Shown: in pieces, positions 17,137 through 26,522 of the stretch | How the letters are laid out: every line of letters begins with the position of its first letter | How positions within the stretch are numbered: position 1 is the first letter of the stretch | NCBI RefSeq assembly: GCF_014472395.1 | Contig: NZ_JACSZW010000005.1 | Span: forward strand, 186,001-250,000 | Direction: 5' to 3' | DNA from: Pedobacter sp. N36a | GTDB lineage: Bacteria > Bacteroidota > Bacteroidia > Sphingobacteriales > Sphingobacteriaceae | DNA: 64,000 bases | Made by a program: the position numbers and the translations under genes | The notes under the pieces: model-generated | Database searches by the model: none | What the model was told of the DNA's origin: nothing | Seen by the model: the letters and a program-made list of their open reading frames with translations, nothing else

Positions 17137-18285
17137 TTAACCAACGTTCATGATCCTAAGCATATCGGCATTTACCAGATTCACATCAAACTTTTCTTTT
17201 GCAAAGCTCCTGCCATTCAGACCGTACAAAATGATATCTGTGGTATTGTTGATGTAGTATTCCATCTTTAAAGCCAGCGCCGACACATTCCTCACAGGAA
17301 CTAAAAAGCCATTACGACCGATTGAGGAATTGTGTATGGTTTCCCTACAGCCGACAGAATCACAGGTAATGATGGCTCTACCCATTGCCATTCCTTCCAG
17401 GATGCATCTTGGCACCCCCTCTCCGTAGTAGGAAGGCAATACTACAATAGAAGCATTTTTAATGTAAGGCCTCACATCGTCCACTCTTCCTATGTATTCT
17501 ATCGTATCATCGAATAGAATTTTGGAGAACAACTCTAAGGTGATGGAGTCTATATTATTATCAAAAGACCCAATCAGTTTAAATTTGGCCTCAGGATACT
17601 TGTGGCGAATTGCTTTGGCAGCTTCATAATATTCGTTAACTCCTTTAGCATTGATCAATCTGGAGATCATCAGAAAGCTAATATTTGAAGTATCGGGTTC
17701 TGTATACTCATAATGACTTAGGTCGACGCCAGAGCCATTTACGACAAATGCTTCTTGTTGCTGACTAATGATTCCGGTCTCCAATAGTTTATGATAATCA
17801 TCTTTATTCTGAAAGATGATCCGAATTCCCTTCTTCCCTTTTAAGCTGATTTTAAGTAAGATTTTAGTGATGGCGCTAACCAACCGGTTTTTTGTTCCAT
17901 CGTGACTAAAATTATAACCTAAACCTGTTAGCATTGGTGTAATACAGGCGATCTTACATATTTTAGCTATCATTGTTCCATATATCACTGGTTTAAAGGT
18001 ATACGGAAAAAACACATCAGGTTTCGTTTCTTTGATCAATTTATACAACTGAATGATATATTTAAGATCAGCAAAGACGGAGACATTGCTCCCATTCAAG
18101 TTGTTCTCATACACCTTTACATTCAGACTTTCTAACTTATCTCTAACCTGCTGTCTGGAGATCGTAGGTGTAAAAACAGCTACATTATTCCCCTTTACCA
18201 GCTCTTCGATAAGTTTGCCACGAAATTCCAATAAGGTATGGGAAGAATCGCAGGCGATCAATACATTTTTTCTGTTATTGTCCAT
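17137..18285 (-). CDS. Glycosyltransferase family 4 (PglA/CapM-like)
   Basis: A GT-B glycosyltransferase of about 382 residues has an N-terminal acceptor domain (VLIACDSSHTLLEFRGKL) and a C-terminal nucleotide-sugar domain with the GT4 E-x7-E block EGVPRCILEGMAMG. The open frame extends to 18366, but the added residues do not look like family sequence; the ATG at 18285 (MDNNRKNVLIACDSS) is the best start. A pectate-lyase terminator lies upstream, so this and the genes after it may have their own promoter. It would add one sugar to the lipid-linked repeat unit in the cytoplasm. Confidence 0.88.
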   Translation of the reverse strand: MDNNRKNVLIACDSSHTLLEFRGKLIEELVKGNNVAVFTPTISRQQVRDKLESLNVKVYENNLNGSNVSVFADLKYIIQLYKLIKETKPDVFFPYTFKPVIYGTMIAKICKIACITPMLTGLGYNFSHDGTKNRLVSAITKILLKISLKGKKGIRIIFQNKDDYHKLLETGIISQQQEAFVVNGSGVDLSHYEYTEPDTSNISFLMISRLINAKGVNEYYEAAKAIRHKYPEAKFKLIGSFDNNIDSITLELFSKILFDDTIEYIGRVDDVRPYIKNASIVVLPSYYGEGVPRCILEGMAMGRAIITCDSVGCRETIHNSSIGRNGFLVPVRNVSALALKMEYYINNTTDIILYGLNGRSFAKEKFDVNLVNADMLRIMNVG

Positions 18286-18495
18286 AATACATAGCGATTT
18301 AATGCCATCAGCATCTATTATATAGAAGGAATTATGGCGGCCAGATTTATTCATCTGGAGCAACATAAATTCTAAATAAAATACATTTGGGAGCGTCAGG
18401 AAATGAAGCTCAATTACAGTCGAAGAGGCGAAAAAGTAATGCTCAAATCAATGGCGGGAGCCATTTGGAATACGCTTTAAAAAAGAAGATGTGGA

Positions 18496-18540
18496 TTAAA
18501 AACCATTCAAGCTACCTATATTGCAGGCAGCTTGAATGGT
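18496..18540 (-). terminator. Rho-independent terminator after the pectate lyase gene
   Basis: A perfect 12-bp stem ACCATTCAAGCT/AGCTTGAATGGT, with an inner CCT/AGG pairing, spans 18502-18540. On the minus strand it is followed by TTTTTAAT. It lies 30 bp past the pectate lyase stop codon, splitting the polysaccharide operon. Confidence 0.88.
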
Positions 18541-18570
18541 GAGCATGGTATTGTTTAGTTTTTAAAAAAC

Positions 18571-19971
18571 TTATAAAGTTGCACCGGCACTTTTAGTTAA
18601 AACAGCTGGTACGTCTGCTGCTGCATTCAGCGCTGACTTATACTCATAAGTTGGTACCCATGTTGAAGGAGCCGAAGTAATTTTGTTGCTTCCAGAGCTT
18701 TCAAAAATGTTGGTACTTAAACCACTGATTACACCTGCAACCGGGCTAATTTCTGTTCTGATTGGAAGAGAAGAACCTTTGAAATAGTTATTTTCTACTC
18801 TAACCGTTGCCCCCATTAGTGATCCTACATAACCTGCATTCAACATATAATTATTGAATACGTGAACATTACCGTATCTCACATCAGGAGTACGTTCTGA
18901 AATGTTAGAGAACAAGTTATGGTGTACGGTTACTTTTAGGTGGTTGGCATCATCCGGACGGGTATAGCTAAAACCGATCAGCATTGCTTTGTGATTGTCA
19001 TGTAATTTATTCCATGATAAAGTCACATAATCAGCACCTGTTCCAACGTCCAGTAATCCATCATAATAATCCCAGTCGCTTACCAGCTCTGATCCCAGAT
19101 CACAATGGTCTACCCATACATGATGAGCACCTTCCTTAATGATAATATTAGAATACGTACGCACTTTACTAATCGTCATGTTTCTAACAATTACATTGTT
19201 CTTTCCGTAGATCAAAAGACCCGCACCAATTAGCTTAGATCCGCTAAGGCCCAAAATCGTTTTGTTAGATTCTACCTGAAGTAAGCCTGTACCTGTAATC
19301 GTTCCTGATACCTGGATAATCAAAGGAGACTTTGAGCTTAAAGCGCTTTTAAGTGCATCCAAAGTAGTTACCGTAACGGTTTGTCCGCCGGCACCACCTG
19401 TAGTTTTACCATTTACTGAAGCATAACCAATCGGTTCATTTCCAGCAACTGGAGCGGTAGGTTGCTCAGTAGTTGGCGGAGTTGGTTCTAAAATAGCTCC
19501 ACCCTGCCCATTTACAGTATAAGTATACTTTTTACCGTTTGTTTTTGGATCTGAGTTATCAGAAGCTGATAAATACAGGAAATTTAATTTGTGGCTGAAA
19601 CGCCCTTTTCCTTTAGTTCTGATGTCATCATGTGAAGAGTGAGCTGGGCCAATTTCTACCCCATTTTCAAAAACTCTTACTGTAGAAGCTGTAGGTTTCT
19701 CATTCGAATCGCTGGTTAATTTAGCGTCCATTGGAATCCTTAAAGCAAAACCACCGTCTGAAGTCCCGGTGGAGACATTTACTTGCATCAGCCCTGAAGC
19801 TGATCCGCTCACCAATTGTGAATCTAACACACCGGGGGTTTCATTAGTGAGGGGGGTATCGGCATTCCCAGGTCTCGTCCCTTCCTTTTTACACTGACTA
19901 AACGTTAAAATTGTCGATAACAATAAACTTAACACACACACTTTTTTTAATTTTTCTTTCAATCTTTCCAT
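18571..19971 (-). CDS. Pectate lyase family 1 (PL1) lipoprotein
   Basis: This 466-residue protein starts with a lipoprotein signal (TFSQC, Cys27), then a beta-rich N-terminal region (about 65-150), a Pro/Thr linker, and a right-handed beta-helix of the PL1 type at about 190-440. Recognisable PL1 features are VWVDHCDL, the calcium-site stretch YYDGLLDVGTGADYVTLSW, and HHNLFSNISERTPDVRYG followed by VHVFNNYM. In the RxPRxR-type catalytic segment the first Arg, the Pro and the last Arg are kept, but the middle Arg is Asp. The enzyme would cleave uronic-acid polymers by beta-elimination at the cell surface. Inside a polysaccharide locus it may trim or release the cell's own polymer. Confidence 0.88.
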   Translation of the reverse strand: MERLKEKLKKVCVLSLLLSTILTFSQCKKEGTRPGNADTPLTNETPGVLDSQLVSGSASGLMQVNVSTGTSDGGFALRIPMDAKLTSDSNEKPTASTVRVFENGVEIGPAHSSHDDIRTKGKGRFSHKLNFLYLSASDNSDPKTNGKKYTYTVNGQGGAILEPTPPTTEQPTAPVAGNEPIGYASVNGKTTGGAGGQTVTVTTLDALKSALSSKSPLIIQVSGTITGTGLLQVESNKTILGLSGSKLIGAGLLIYGKNNVIVRNMTISKVRTYSNIIIKEGAHHVWVDHCDLGSELVSDWDYYDGLLDVGTGADYVTLSWNKLHDNHKAMLIGFSYTRPDDANHLKVTVHHNLFSNISERTPDVRYGNVHVFNNYMLNAGYVGSLMGATVRVENNYFKGSSLPIRTEISPVAGVISGLSTNIFESSGSNKITSAPSTWVPTYEYKSALNAAADVPAVLTKSAGATL

Positions 19972-20201
19972 TAAACGCTCTAATTTTTAAATACAACTCC
20001 TAAACGGGGAGGTTGTAAAAAAATTGTATCTCAAAAGTTACAATGAGATCCAACATAGCGGTTTAACAGTAGCTTAAAAGTTCGGTTTCCAGCATTCAGA
20101 GAAGGATTATACAACTGTAAAACAGGGTGTAAAGCCATTTTACACTTATTGCACATTTTTATTTCATGACTTTTTACTGACTTTTATTTCCTTAAAATAT
20201 A
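19972..20201 (-). promoter_or_regulatory. Upstream region of pectate lyase with inverted repeats
   Basis: The 230-bp gap separates the pectate lyase from the epimerase gene. It contains GTGTAAA-GCCAT-TTTACAC (about 20127-20145), the motif ATTATACAA at about 20106, and an imperfect hairpin near 19996-20013. ATTATACAA and TTTACACT also occur at the head of the main operon near 34302-34325. A separate lyase promoter is likely but no exact -7 box was found. Confidence 0.35.
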
Positions 20202-21323
20202 CTATACTTTATTTCCATAGACAAGAATTTGATTTGATGGCCTGATTCTTGACCTTCTCCTCGCCTCTTTATGGTATCCATAGAACATTTTGTACCAGTC
20301 CACAAATTTGTGCACGCCTTCTTTCACTGAGGTTGCTGGTCTGTAGTCCAGTTCATTCACTAGCGGGGTAATATCTGCCCAAGTAGCGGCTACATCTCCA
20401 GATTGCATAGGTAAGAACTGTTTAATGGCGGAGATGCCGATATTTTCTTCTATTTCTTTCACAAAATCTAAAAGCGTTACCGGTGCTCCTCTACCTATAT
20501 TGAATAAACGGAATGGCACATTTGAACTCGCAGGATCTGGCTGAGCTGCATCCCAGTTTACATTAGCTTTTGCTGGCTGATCAATTAACCGTAGAATTCC
20601 TTCTACAATATCATCAATATAGGTAAAATCCCTACTCATATTCCCATTGTTAAAAATCTCAATTGGCTTACCTTCCATGATTGCTTTTGTAAATATATAC
20701 AAAGCCATATCTGGTCTGCCCCAAGGGCCATAAACTGTAAAAAATCGTAAAGCAGTAGTTGGCAGATTAAAAAGGTGGCTATAAGCATGCGCCATTAGTT
20801 CATTACATTTTTTAGAGGCAGCATATAAGGATACGGGATGATCTACATTATGATGAACCGAAAAGGGCATATTTGCATTTAAACCATAAACACTGGAGGA
20901 GCTCGCATACAGGAGATGTTCCACATTGGCAAATCTGCAGCATTCCAGCACATTCAAGAATCCACTAATATTAGAATCCACATAGGCTGATGGATTTGTG
21001 AGACTATATCTTACCCCTGCTTGAGCTGCCAAATTGCATACGGCATCAAAATGATGGGTATTAAAGAGCTCCATTAGCCCATCCTTATCGTTCAGGTCCA
21101 ATTTCACAAATACATAGTTGTCGTATTTTGTACTTGCTATGGGCTGATCGTAAACAATAAGGTCCGGAGAAATTCCACTTTCCTTCAAACGGGCATGTTT
21201 TAAATTGATATCGTAATAATCATTGATGACGTCTACCCCAACAACTTCGTCTCCTCTTTCCAATAAACGTTTTGCTAAATGAAAGCCTATAAATCCGGCT
21301 GTACCAGTTACTAAAATTTTCAT
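20202..21323 (-). CDS. UDP-glucuronate 4-epimerase (CapI/LpsL-like)
   Basis: This 373-residue extended SDR has the NAD motif GTAGFIG (residues 7-13), the diagnostic block VGVDVINDYYDINLKHARL of the CapI/LpsL type, and the catalytic Y167xxxK171 in SLYAASKK. It interconverts UDP-glucuronate and UDP-galacturonate in the cytoplasm. No UDP-glucose dehydrogenase of the usual kind is in the window, so the glucuronate supply would come from elsewhere, or the enzyme may act on the product of the nucleotide-sugar dehydrogenase at 32639-33931. Presence of galacturonate in the polymer would fit the neighbouring pectate lyase. Confidence 0.9.
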   Translation of the reverse strand: MKILVTGTAGFIGFHLAKRLLERGDEVVGVDVINDYYDINLKHARLKESGISPDLIVYDQPIASTKYDNYVFVKLDLNDKDGLMELFNTHHFDAVCNLAAQAGVRYSLTNPSAYVDSNISGFLNVLECCRFANVEHLLYASSSSVYGLNANMPFSVHHNVDHPVSLYAASKKCNELMAHAYSHLFNLPTTALRFFTVYGPWGRPDMALYIFTKAIMEGKPIEIFNNGNMSRDFTYIDDIVEGILRLIDQPAKANVNWDAAQPDPASSNVPFRLFNIGRGAPVTLLDFVKEIEENIGISAIKQFLPMQSGDVAATWADITPLVNELDYRPATSVKEGVHKFVDWYKMFYGYHKEARRRSRIRPSNQILVYGNKV

Positions 21324-21400
21324 AGTGTTTATGTTAAGTGTTTAAATATGATTTTAAATCAAAAGGTATTTTCCTGGATGAAAAGAGAAATTGGAGAATT

Positions 21401-23245
21401 CTACTGGCGATAGCAGCCCTTGAACCAAACTTCCAGTCCGAAAATGCAAAAGAGAATTTTCGCCCTTCTTTCATCGGAGATTTTAACTTTCGAGTTCAAT
21501 AAATCTTCTATAAAACTTTTCTTAATGATTTTTGCATAAAGCGCATCTGGAGCAAGCAGGTAATCGTTTATAATGGCCTTCAGTTCGCCATTTACCCAGG
21601 ATTTAAGTGGAATTTCAAACCCACGCTTAGGTTGGTTTATCAGATCTGCAGGCAGGTACCTGATCGCTAAGTCTCTCAAAATCGGCTTAGTCTTGAACTT
21701 ATTTATTTTAAAATGGTCTTGTAAGCCTGGTGCAAATTCCAATATTTCTTTGGACAGAAATGGACTTCTTCCTTCGAGGGAATGGGCCATTGTAGCAATA
21801 TCCATTTTCGGAAGTAATCGGCTGAACAGCATGGATTGAAAATCCGTAAGGATGATCTTTTTTAAGGAGCTGATCGGCATCTGATTGATGCTCATCAGGT
21901 CTGCACTGAGCTCTTTCATCAATGGTTTATGAATAAACTGCTCTTCAAAGCCAACAAACAGGTCGCAGGATGCCGAATTATACACCTTAAGCAAATCATC
22001 ATAACCCGCTAACTTTAATAAGCGATACAGATAGTTATAGCTACTTTGTTTTTCATTGGCAATTGGCAGAATGCTGGTCAGCATTTTTGCCGCGGTAGTA
22101 CTTACCTTACCAGAGTTAAAAAAATCATAATGTTTGAAAGGCACATACCGGCGGTAACCACCGAACAATTCATCGGCTCCATCGCCATTTAATACTACTG
22201 TGATGTGTTTTTTTGCTTCTTTTGCTACGTAGTAACTAGGAATCGCTGAATTATCACAATTAGGTTCACCATGGTTGATGAGTATTTTTTCTATGTCTTT
22301 TTGTAAATCTGAAAATGTGATGTCCACAACCGTATGGTTGGTCGAATATTTTTGAGCTACTTTTTGCGCCAAATGAGATTCATCATAGCTGCCTTCTACC
22401 TTAACGGTAAACGTCTTTAAATTTGTGGTATGTTCGGCTGCTATTGAGGTCACCAATCCACTATCAATCCCACCGCTTAAAAATGCCCCGACATCCAGGT
22501 CTGAACTATCAATCCTTCTTTTTATCGCCAAATGAAGGTGATGGTCTAACCTTTCCATCGCATCAGGATAACTCAATCTATTCTCTTTCTGGTAGTACGT
22601 GGCCATATCAAACCATTTCACTTTTTTACTGAGATTGGTATGGGTATCTATCTCCAGATAACAGCCATTCTCCAGCTCTGATACCCCTTGATAAGGGGTG
22701 GCTTTTCTATAATGATAACCCAGATATAGGTAATCCGCTATGGAAGCATAATCTATTTCAGGACACACCACTTTGGATAGGATATTCAGTTCAGAAGAAA
22801 AAACACATTGCAGTCCTTTAACATAAACATACAGCGGTTTCTTTCCTGCACGATCTCTAGCCAGGTAAAGCTTTTTTTTGATGGAATCATATAAAGCAAA
22901 TGCAAACATGCCATCGAACTCCTCTAACATTTTCATTCCAATGAGTTTGTATAACATCAAAATGGTTTTTGTATCAGAGCTGGAAGAACTTTGCAAGCCA
23001 TATTTTTTTCTGATGTCCAGGTGATTATAAATCTCCCCATTAAAAACAATGGTGAGCCCTTCATATTTCATGGGCTGCTGACCTTGGTCAGTCAGATCCT
23101 GTATGGCCAGTCGGGTATGGTATAACTCCAAATTATCCTGTTCAACATGACGTTGCTCATCTGGTCCGCGATGAAACAAATCACGGTAAATATATTGTTG
23201 GTCTTTACTGGAATTAAAATTTAAGGTTCCAAATATTCCGCACAT
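21401..23245 (-). CDS. Asparagine synthase (glutamine-hydrolysing), AsnB-like
   Basis: The 614-residue protein begins MCGIFG, with Cys2 as the glutaminase nucleophile of the class II amidotransferase domain (about 1-210; FHRGPDE, VFNGEIYNH). It continues into a synthetase domain with the PP-loop LSGGIDSG at about 258-265 and the block GDGADELFGGY. Both halves look complete. In polysaccharide loci, AsnB homologues often amidate uronic acids rather than make asparagine. That is the favoured role here given the uronic-acid genes around it, by inference. Confidence 0.92.
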   Translation of the reverse strand: MCGIFGTLNFNSSKDQQYIYRDLFHRGPDEQRHVEQDNLELYHTRLAIQDLTDQGQQPMKYEGLTIVFNGEIYNHLDIRKKYGLQSSSSSDTKTILMLYKLIGMKMLEEFDGMFAFALYDSIKKKLYLARDRAGKKPLYVYVKGLQCVFSSELNILSKVVCPEIDYASIADYLYLGYHYRKATPYQGVSELENGCYLEIDTHTNLSKKVKWFDMATYYQKENRLSYPDAMERLDHHLHLAIKRRIDSSDLDVGAFLSGGIDSGLVTSIAAEHTTNLKTFTVKVEGSYDESHLAQKVAQKYSTNHTVVDITFSDLQKDIEKILINHGEPNCDNSAIPSYYVAKEAKKHITVVLNGDGADELFGGYRRYVPFKHYDFFNSGKVSTTAAKMLTSILPIANEKQSSYNYLYRLLKLAGYDDLLKVYNSASCDLFVGFEEQFIHKPLMKELSADLMSINQMPISSLKKIILTDFQSMLFSRLLPKMDIATMAHSLEGRSPFLSKEILEFAPGLQDHFKINKFKTKPILRDLAIRYLPADLINQPKRGFEIPLKSWVNGELKAIINDYLLAPDALYAKIIKKSFIEDLLNSKVKISDERRAKILFCIFGLEVWFKGCYRQ

Positions 23246-23284
23246 GGTTTCTGATTTTAAGCGTTAAATTGAATTTGTAGCTGG

Positions 23285-24379
23285 TTATTGTGATAAAGAA
23301 ACCGTCTTGTTTTCAGCAACCTGTCCGATTAATGACAACCAGTCCTGCAAAACTCTTTCTTCTGAAAAGTACTGCTCAATATGTCGCCTTCCATTTTTCC
23401 CCATTGCCTCCCGTTCCTGAACTGGCATATGCATGATGCGCTTCATTTTTGCTGCAAGTTCTACAGCATCGCCTTGTTTAAAAAGAAAACCACCATCCAC
23501 ATTTACAAGTAACTCTTCAATGCCAGCAACGGCGGAAGCAATTACAGGTTTTTGATAAGCCATGGCTTCCAATAACGCATTTGGCATGCCCTCTAAAAAG
23601 GAGGAAAGCACAAAACCATCTGCTTTCTCCAGAAAAGTACTGGTCTCTGTTTTTAATCCCAACAGATTCACATGGTGTGCTATATCCAGTTCTTTAATCA
23701 TTTCAAAAGGCCAATCCTGATCAAATAAATTACCCAAAACATCTAGTCTAAAGTTTTCATTTTTCATTAAGGATATCGCTTTAAATAGCGTGATATAGTC
23801 TTTTTCAGGAACAAAATGTGCCATTGAAATCCAGACAAAAGGCTTCTTCGTTCGCTGGCTAGCGCTTGTCTGAGAAAGTGCAGGAATCGAAATGGCATTA
23901 TTGATCACCAGGCCTGTCTTTCTAACCAGCTTATTTTGCTCAAAATTAGATTTCGATTTGTAGGAGTTATACACCACTACATCGTCCCAATCTGCTGTTA
24001 ACTTAAAGAGCGCGTACCACTTATTGGCAATCACAGGGGTTCTTATAGAAGAGATCAGGTAAAAACCAAACCACATTTTTAGAAAACGGGCAAAAATGAT
24101 GGAGATAAACATAAACGCGATGACCACATCTGCCTTAAATTCCCTGACTGATTTATATAGCCCTAAAAGATTCGAAAAAGGATGACGATTCCAACTTTTG
24201 AGGAACACCACATCCAAGCCTTCTTTTTGAAAATCAATATTGAAATCATTTATAGGTTTTAAGGAAACGACCCTCACCTTGTACTGCTGATTTTTTAGAA
24301 ACCGCGCAATTTTAATCAGCTGCGTTTCTGCACCACCTTTGCGTAGGCCAGTTGTAATAAATAAAACATGCTGTTCCAT
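23285..24379 (-). CDS. Glycosyltransferase family 4
   Basis: This 364-residue GT-B enzyme has an N-terminal glycine-rich block (FITTGLRKGGAETQLIKIARFL) and the C-terminal donor-site block SSFLEGMPNALLEAMAYQKP with the GT4 E-x7-E spacing. It is cytoplasmic or membrane-associated and would add one sugar of the repeat unit. Spacing to the asparagine synthase gene is 39 bp and to the upstream gene 47 bp, consistent with one transcript. Donor and linkage are unknown. Confidence 0.9.
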   Translation of the reverse strand: MEQHVLFITTGLRKGGAETQLIKIARFLKNQQYKVRVVSLKPINDFNIDFQKEGLDVVFLKSWNRHPFSNLLGLYKSVREFKADVVIAFMFISIIFARFLKMWFGFYLISSIRTPVIANKWYALFKLTADWDDVVVYNSYKSKSNFEQNKLVRKTGLVINNAISIPALSQTSASQRTKKPFVWISMAHFVPEKDYITLFKAISLMKNENFRLDVLGNLFDQDWPFEMIKELDIAHHVNLLGLKTETSTFLEKADGFVLSSFLEGMPNALLEAMAYQKPVIASAVAGIEELLVNVDGGFLFKQGDAVELAAKMKRIMHMPVQEREAMGKNGRRHIEQYFSEERVLQDWLSLIGQVAENKTVSLSQ

Positions 24380-24426
24380 AAGACCTGATGGCTAAATTCC
24401 TCGTTTTCTAGTATTTGATAACTGGA

Positions 24427-25320
24427 TCAATATGATCTTTGATAGAAGATTTTTTTCAATAACCGGTGTACAGGAGTGATTGGCGAATGCCTCCTTCTTT
24501 TCCCATCTACCACGATAAAATCTTTGGCGAAGCTGATGTTATGCATTCCCGATAAGTAAGGCGCTTCTGGAAACAATTCAAAGTCTTCTTCAGACTCAAA
24601 AATACTGGTTGTAAGCGCGGTAATCTTGTTGATGACAATTGAGCCTCCATAACGGATCTCCAGATTTTGCGTTGGCCTATACAGCAAATCATCAACGATG
24701 AACAAGCTCCCTGCTCCCCTGCAGCTTTTAAAGTTTACCGGAATTGGGTTCTGTGCATGAGGATGAAACTCCCCCTCTAAATGTTCCGAATAATAGATAT
24801 ACAATTCATTTAACTTGCCGTCAATATTTGTAAACAACCAGTATTTACCATCATATTTGACAATAGAACTGTCTACATAACGCGCGTCCCTCAACAAAAC
24901 CTTTTTCTTTAAGATCTCCGTAGGGTTTTCAAGATTTACTTGATAAAGGCTAACTTCTCCAATATCAGCGGTTTCCGGAATACAGTAAAATGCTGATTTA
25001 TCTTCAAAAATATAAGGGTACGAAAAATGGATATCTTTGGGCAAAAATCCGGTTACCTTTTGTTTAGAGCTAAAATCAAAATTCTTAATCTGGGAAATCT
25101 TACCTTTTATTTTCCAAAAATTGAGCTCTTCATAATAGATATAAAGATTTGATTTGATATGGACTACAAAAGGATCTGCAGAATAATCTGCCTTATCTTC
25201 TTTAAGCCATAACACTTTTCTGCTAAAACCTTTCCTAAGCACTAAATCTCGCTGAGACTGCCTGATCATTCCTATGTTCCATTTATCGGCGCCAAAATAT
25301 CTATCAATCACGTTATTCAT
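24427..25320 (-). CDS. GINT1 N-terminal-like beta-propeller protein (putative sugar-handling enzyme)
   Basis: The 297-residue protein shows repeated blade-like motifs: YSADPFVV followed by YIYYEEL, HFSYPYIFE followed by YCIPE, YVDSSIVKYDGKYWLFT, and SCRGAGSLFIVDDLLYRPTQN. This pattern matches proteins annotated with a glucosamine inositolphosphorylceramide transferase N-terminal domain, a GH43-like five-blade propeller found in many bacterial surface-sugar clusters. No signal peptide or TM helix is seen. It sits between two GT4 genes, so it probably acts as a glycosyltransferase partner or enzyme in repeat-unit assembly. The reaction is not established. Confidence 0.7.
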   Translation of the reverse strand: MNNVIDRYFGADKWNIGMIRQSQRDLVLRKGFSRKVLWLKEDKADYSADPFVVHIKSNLYIYYEELNFWKIKGKISQIKNFDFSSKQKVTGFLPKDIHFSYPYIFEDKSAFYCIPETADIGEVSLYQVNLENPTEILKKKVLLRDARYVDSSIVKYDGKYWLFTNIDGKLNELYIYYSEHLEGEFHPHAQNPIPVNFKSCRGAGSLFIVDDLLYRPTQNLEIRYGGSIVINKITALTTSIFESEEDFELFPEAPYLSGMHNISFAKDFIVVDGKRRRHSPITPVHRLLKKIFYQRSY

Positions 25321-25408
25321 AATTATCAGGATAAAGCCGGAATCAAAGGAATCGCCAGCTATAAAAAATTAAATGATTTGATGGGTATGATTTATATTGA
25401 ATTCAGCG

Positions 25409-26506
25409 CTACGGGTTATAGGTCTGACTATGTTTTCTTTCAGAAGCGCCAATATGATAGGTTGACCTGAATATATTTTTACTATTATCTCTTATTTTGG
25501 GTTTATCAGCATAAAATACGGCTTCCCGAATGGCCTGATAATAATTATCCAGCCCCTCGTCCTTACTTAAGAAGCCTGTAACCTGATGGTCAATCATATT
25601 CTTAATACCGCCTACCGGGGTACAAATCGAGATACAGCCCACAGACAGCGCTTCAATCAAAGAAATTGGCATCCCTTCGTAAAAACTTGACAAGCAAAAG
25701 AAATCAGCGATACTCAGGTAATCCACGATGTTATCTTTTCCTCCAAGGAATTCTATGTGATGATCCCCTGCTGTGAGCTCCAGCAGTTTTTGATACAATG
25801 GCTCATCGCGAACATCGCCGACAATTAACAGCCTGCATTTCTGTTCCTCTGCTGCATTAAACTGCTGCACTGCTTCAATTAGTAATCGTTGGTTTTTTAC
25901 CTTAATAATCCGGCCAACATGAACAAGAAGGAATGTATTAGGCGCTCCTTTGTATTTATTCAGCAAGCTTGGATACTCAGCTGTTCTGGTTAGAAATGGC
26001 CGGCCATTTTCAATAATGATTTCATTCTCCAGTTTATAGTATTTACGAAAAGATTCACTTCCATCTTTGGAGACGACAATTGGTCTGATTAAATTTCTTT
26101 TATAGAGGTTCTTCCTCAAGAATTTCAGGAAGCGTCCTGGACATTCCGCCTCTGCAGTAGAATGTATGGTGTGAAAAAACTTGGTTTTTGTTCTTTTAAG
26201 CCTATAAAGCAGTAAATATTCTAAGGAGTTTAAATGAGAATGAACGACATCCATTTTCTCTGCGACCAGCCAGTTGGTCAATTCTAAAAGAACTTCCATA
26301 CTAAATCCTGGTGATTTATAGAAGGAAGCGTAGTTTACTTTATCAGAGATTTCATTCACAAATGTGGTTTCTGGATCATTGTCACAAAGAGAGATTAAAT
26401 ACACTTCATTTCCTCGTTTTTCTGCGAGTTCATTACATAAATCAACCACAAAACGTTCCGCGCCTCCTCTTCCCAAATCTCCTACAAGATGTGCTATTTT
26501 ATTCAT
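25409..26506 (-). CDS. Glycosyltransferase family 4
   Basis: This 365-residue GT-B protein begins IAHLVGDLGRGGAERFVVDL, the usual GT4 acceptor-side loop, and carries SSFYEGMPISLIEALSVG with the E-x7-E donor motif. It ends GASERKHSQTYNP. The methyltransferase gene lies 16 bp upstream in the operon and the GINT1_N-like gene 88 bp downstream. It should act in the cytoplasm on the lipid-linked repeat unit. Sugar specificity is unknown. Confidence 0.9.
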   Translation of the reverse strand: MNKIAHLVGDLGRGGAERFVVDLCNELAEKRGNEVYLISLCDNDPETTFVNEISDKVNYASFYKSPGFSMEVLLELTNWLVAEKMDVVHSHLNSLEYLLLYRLKRTKTKFFHTIHSTAEAECPGRFLKFLRKNLYKRNLIRPIVVSKDGSESFRKYYKLENEIIIENGRPFLTRTAEYPSLLNKYKGAPNTFLLVHVGRIIKVKNQRLLIEAVQQFNAAEEQKCRLLIVGDVRDEPLYQKLLELTAGDHHIEFLGGKDNIVDYLSIADFFCLSSFYEGMPISLIEALSVGCISICTPVGGIKNMIDHQVTGFLSKDEGLDNYYQAIREAVFYADKPKIRDNSKNIFRSTYHIGASERKHSQTYNP

Positions 26507-26522
26507 GAGTAAACTTTATTTA

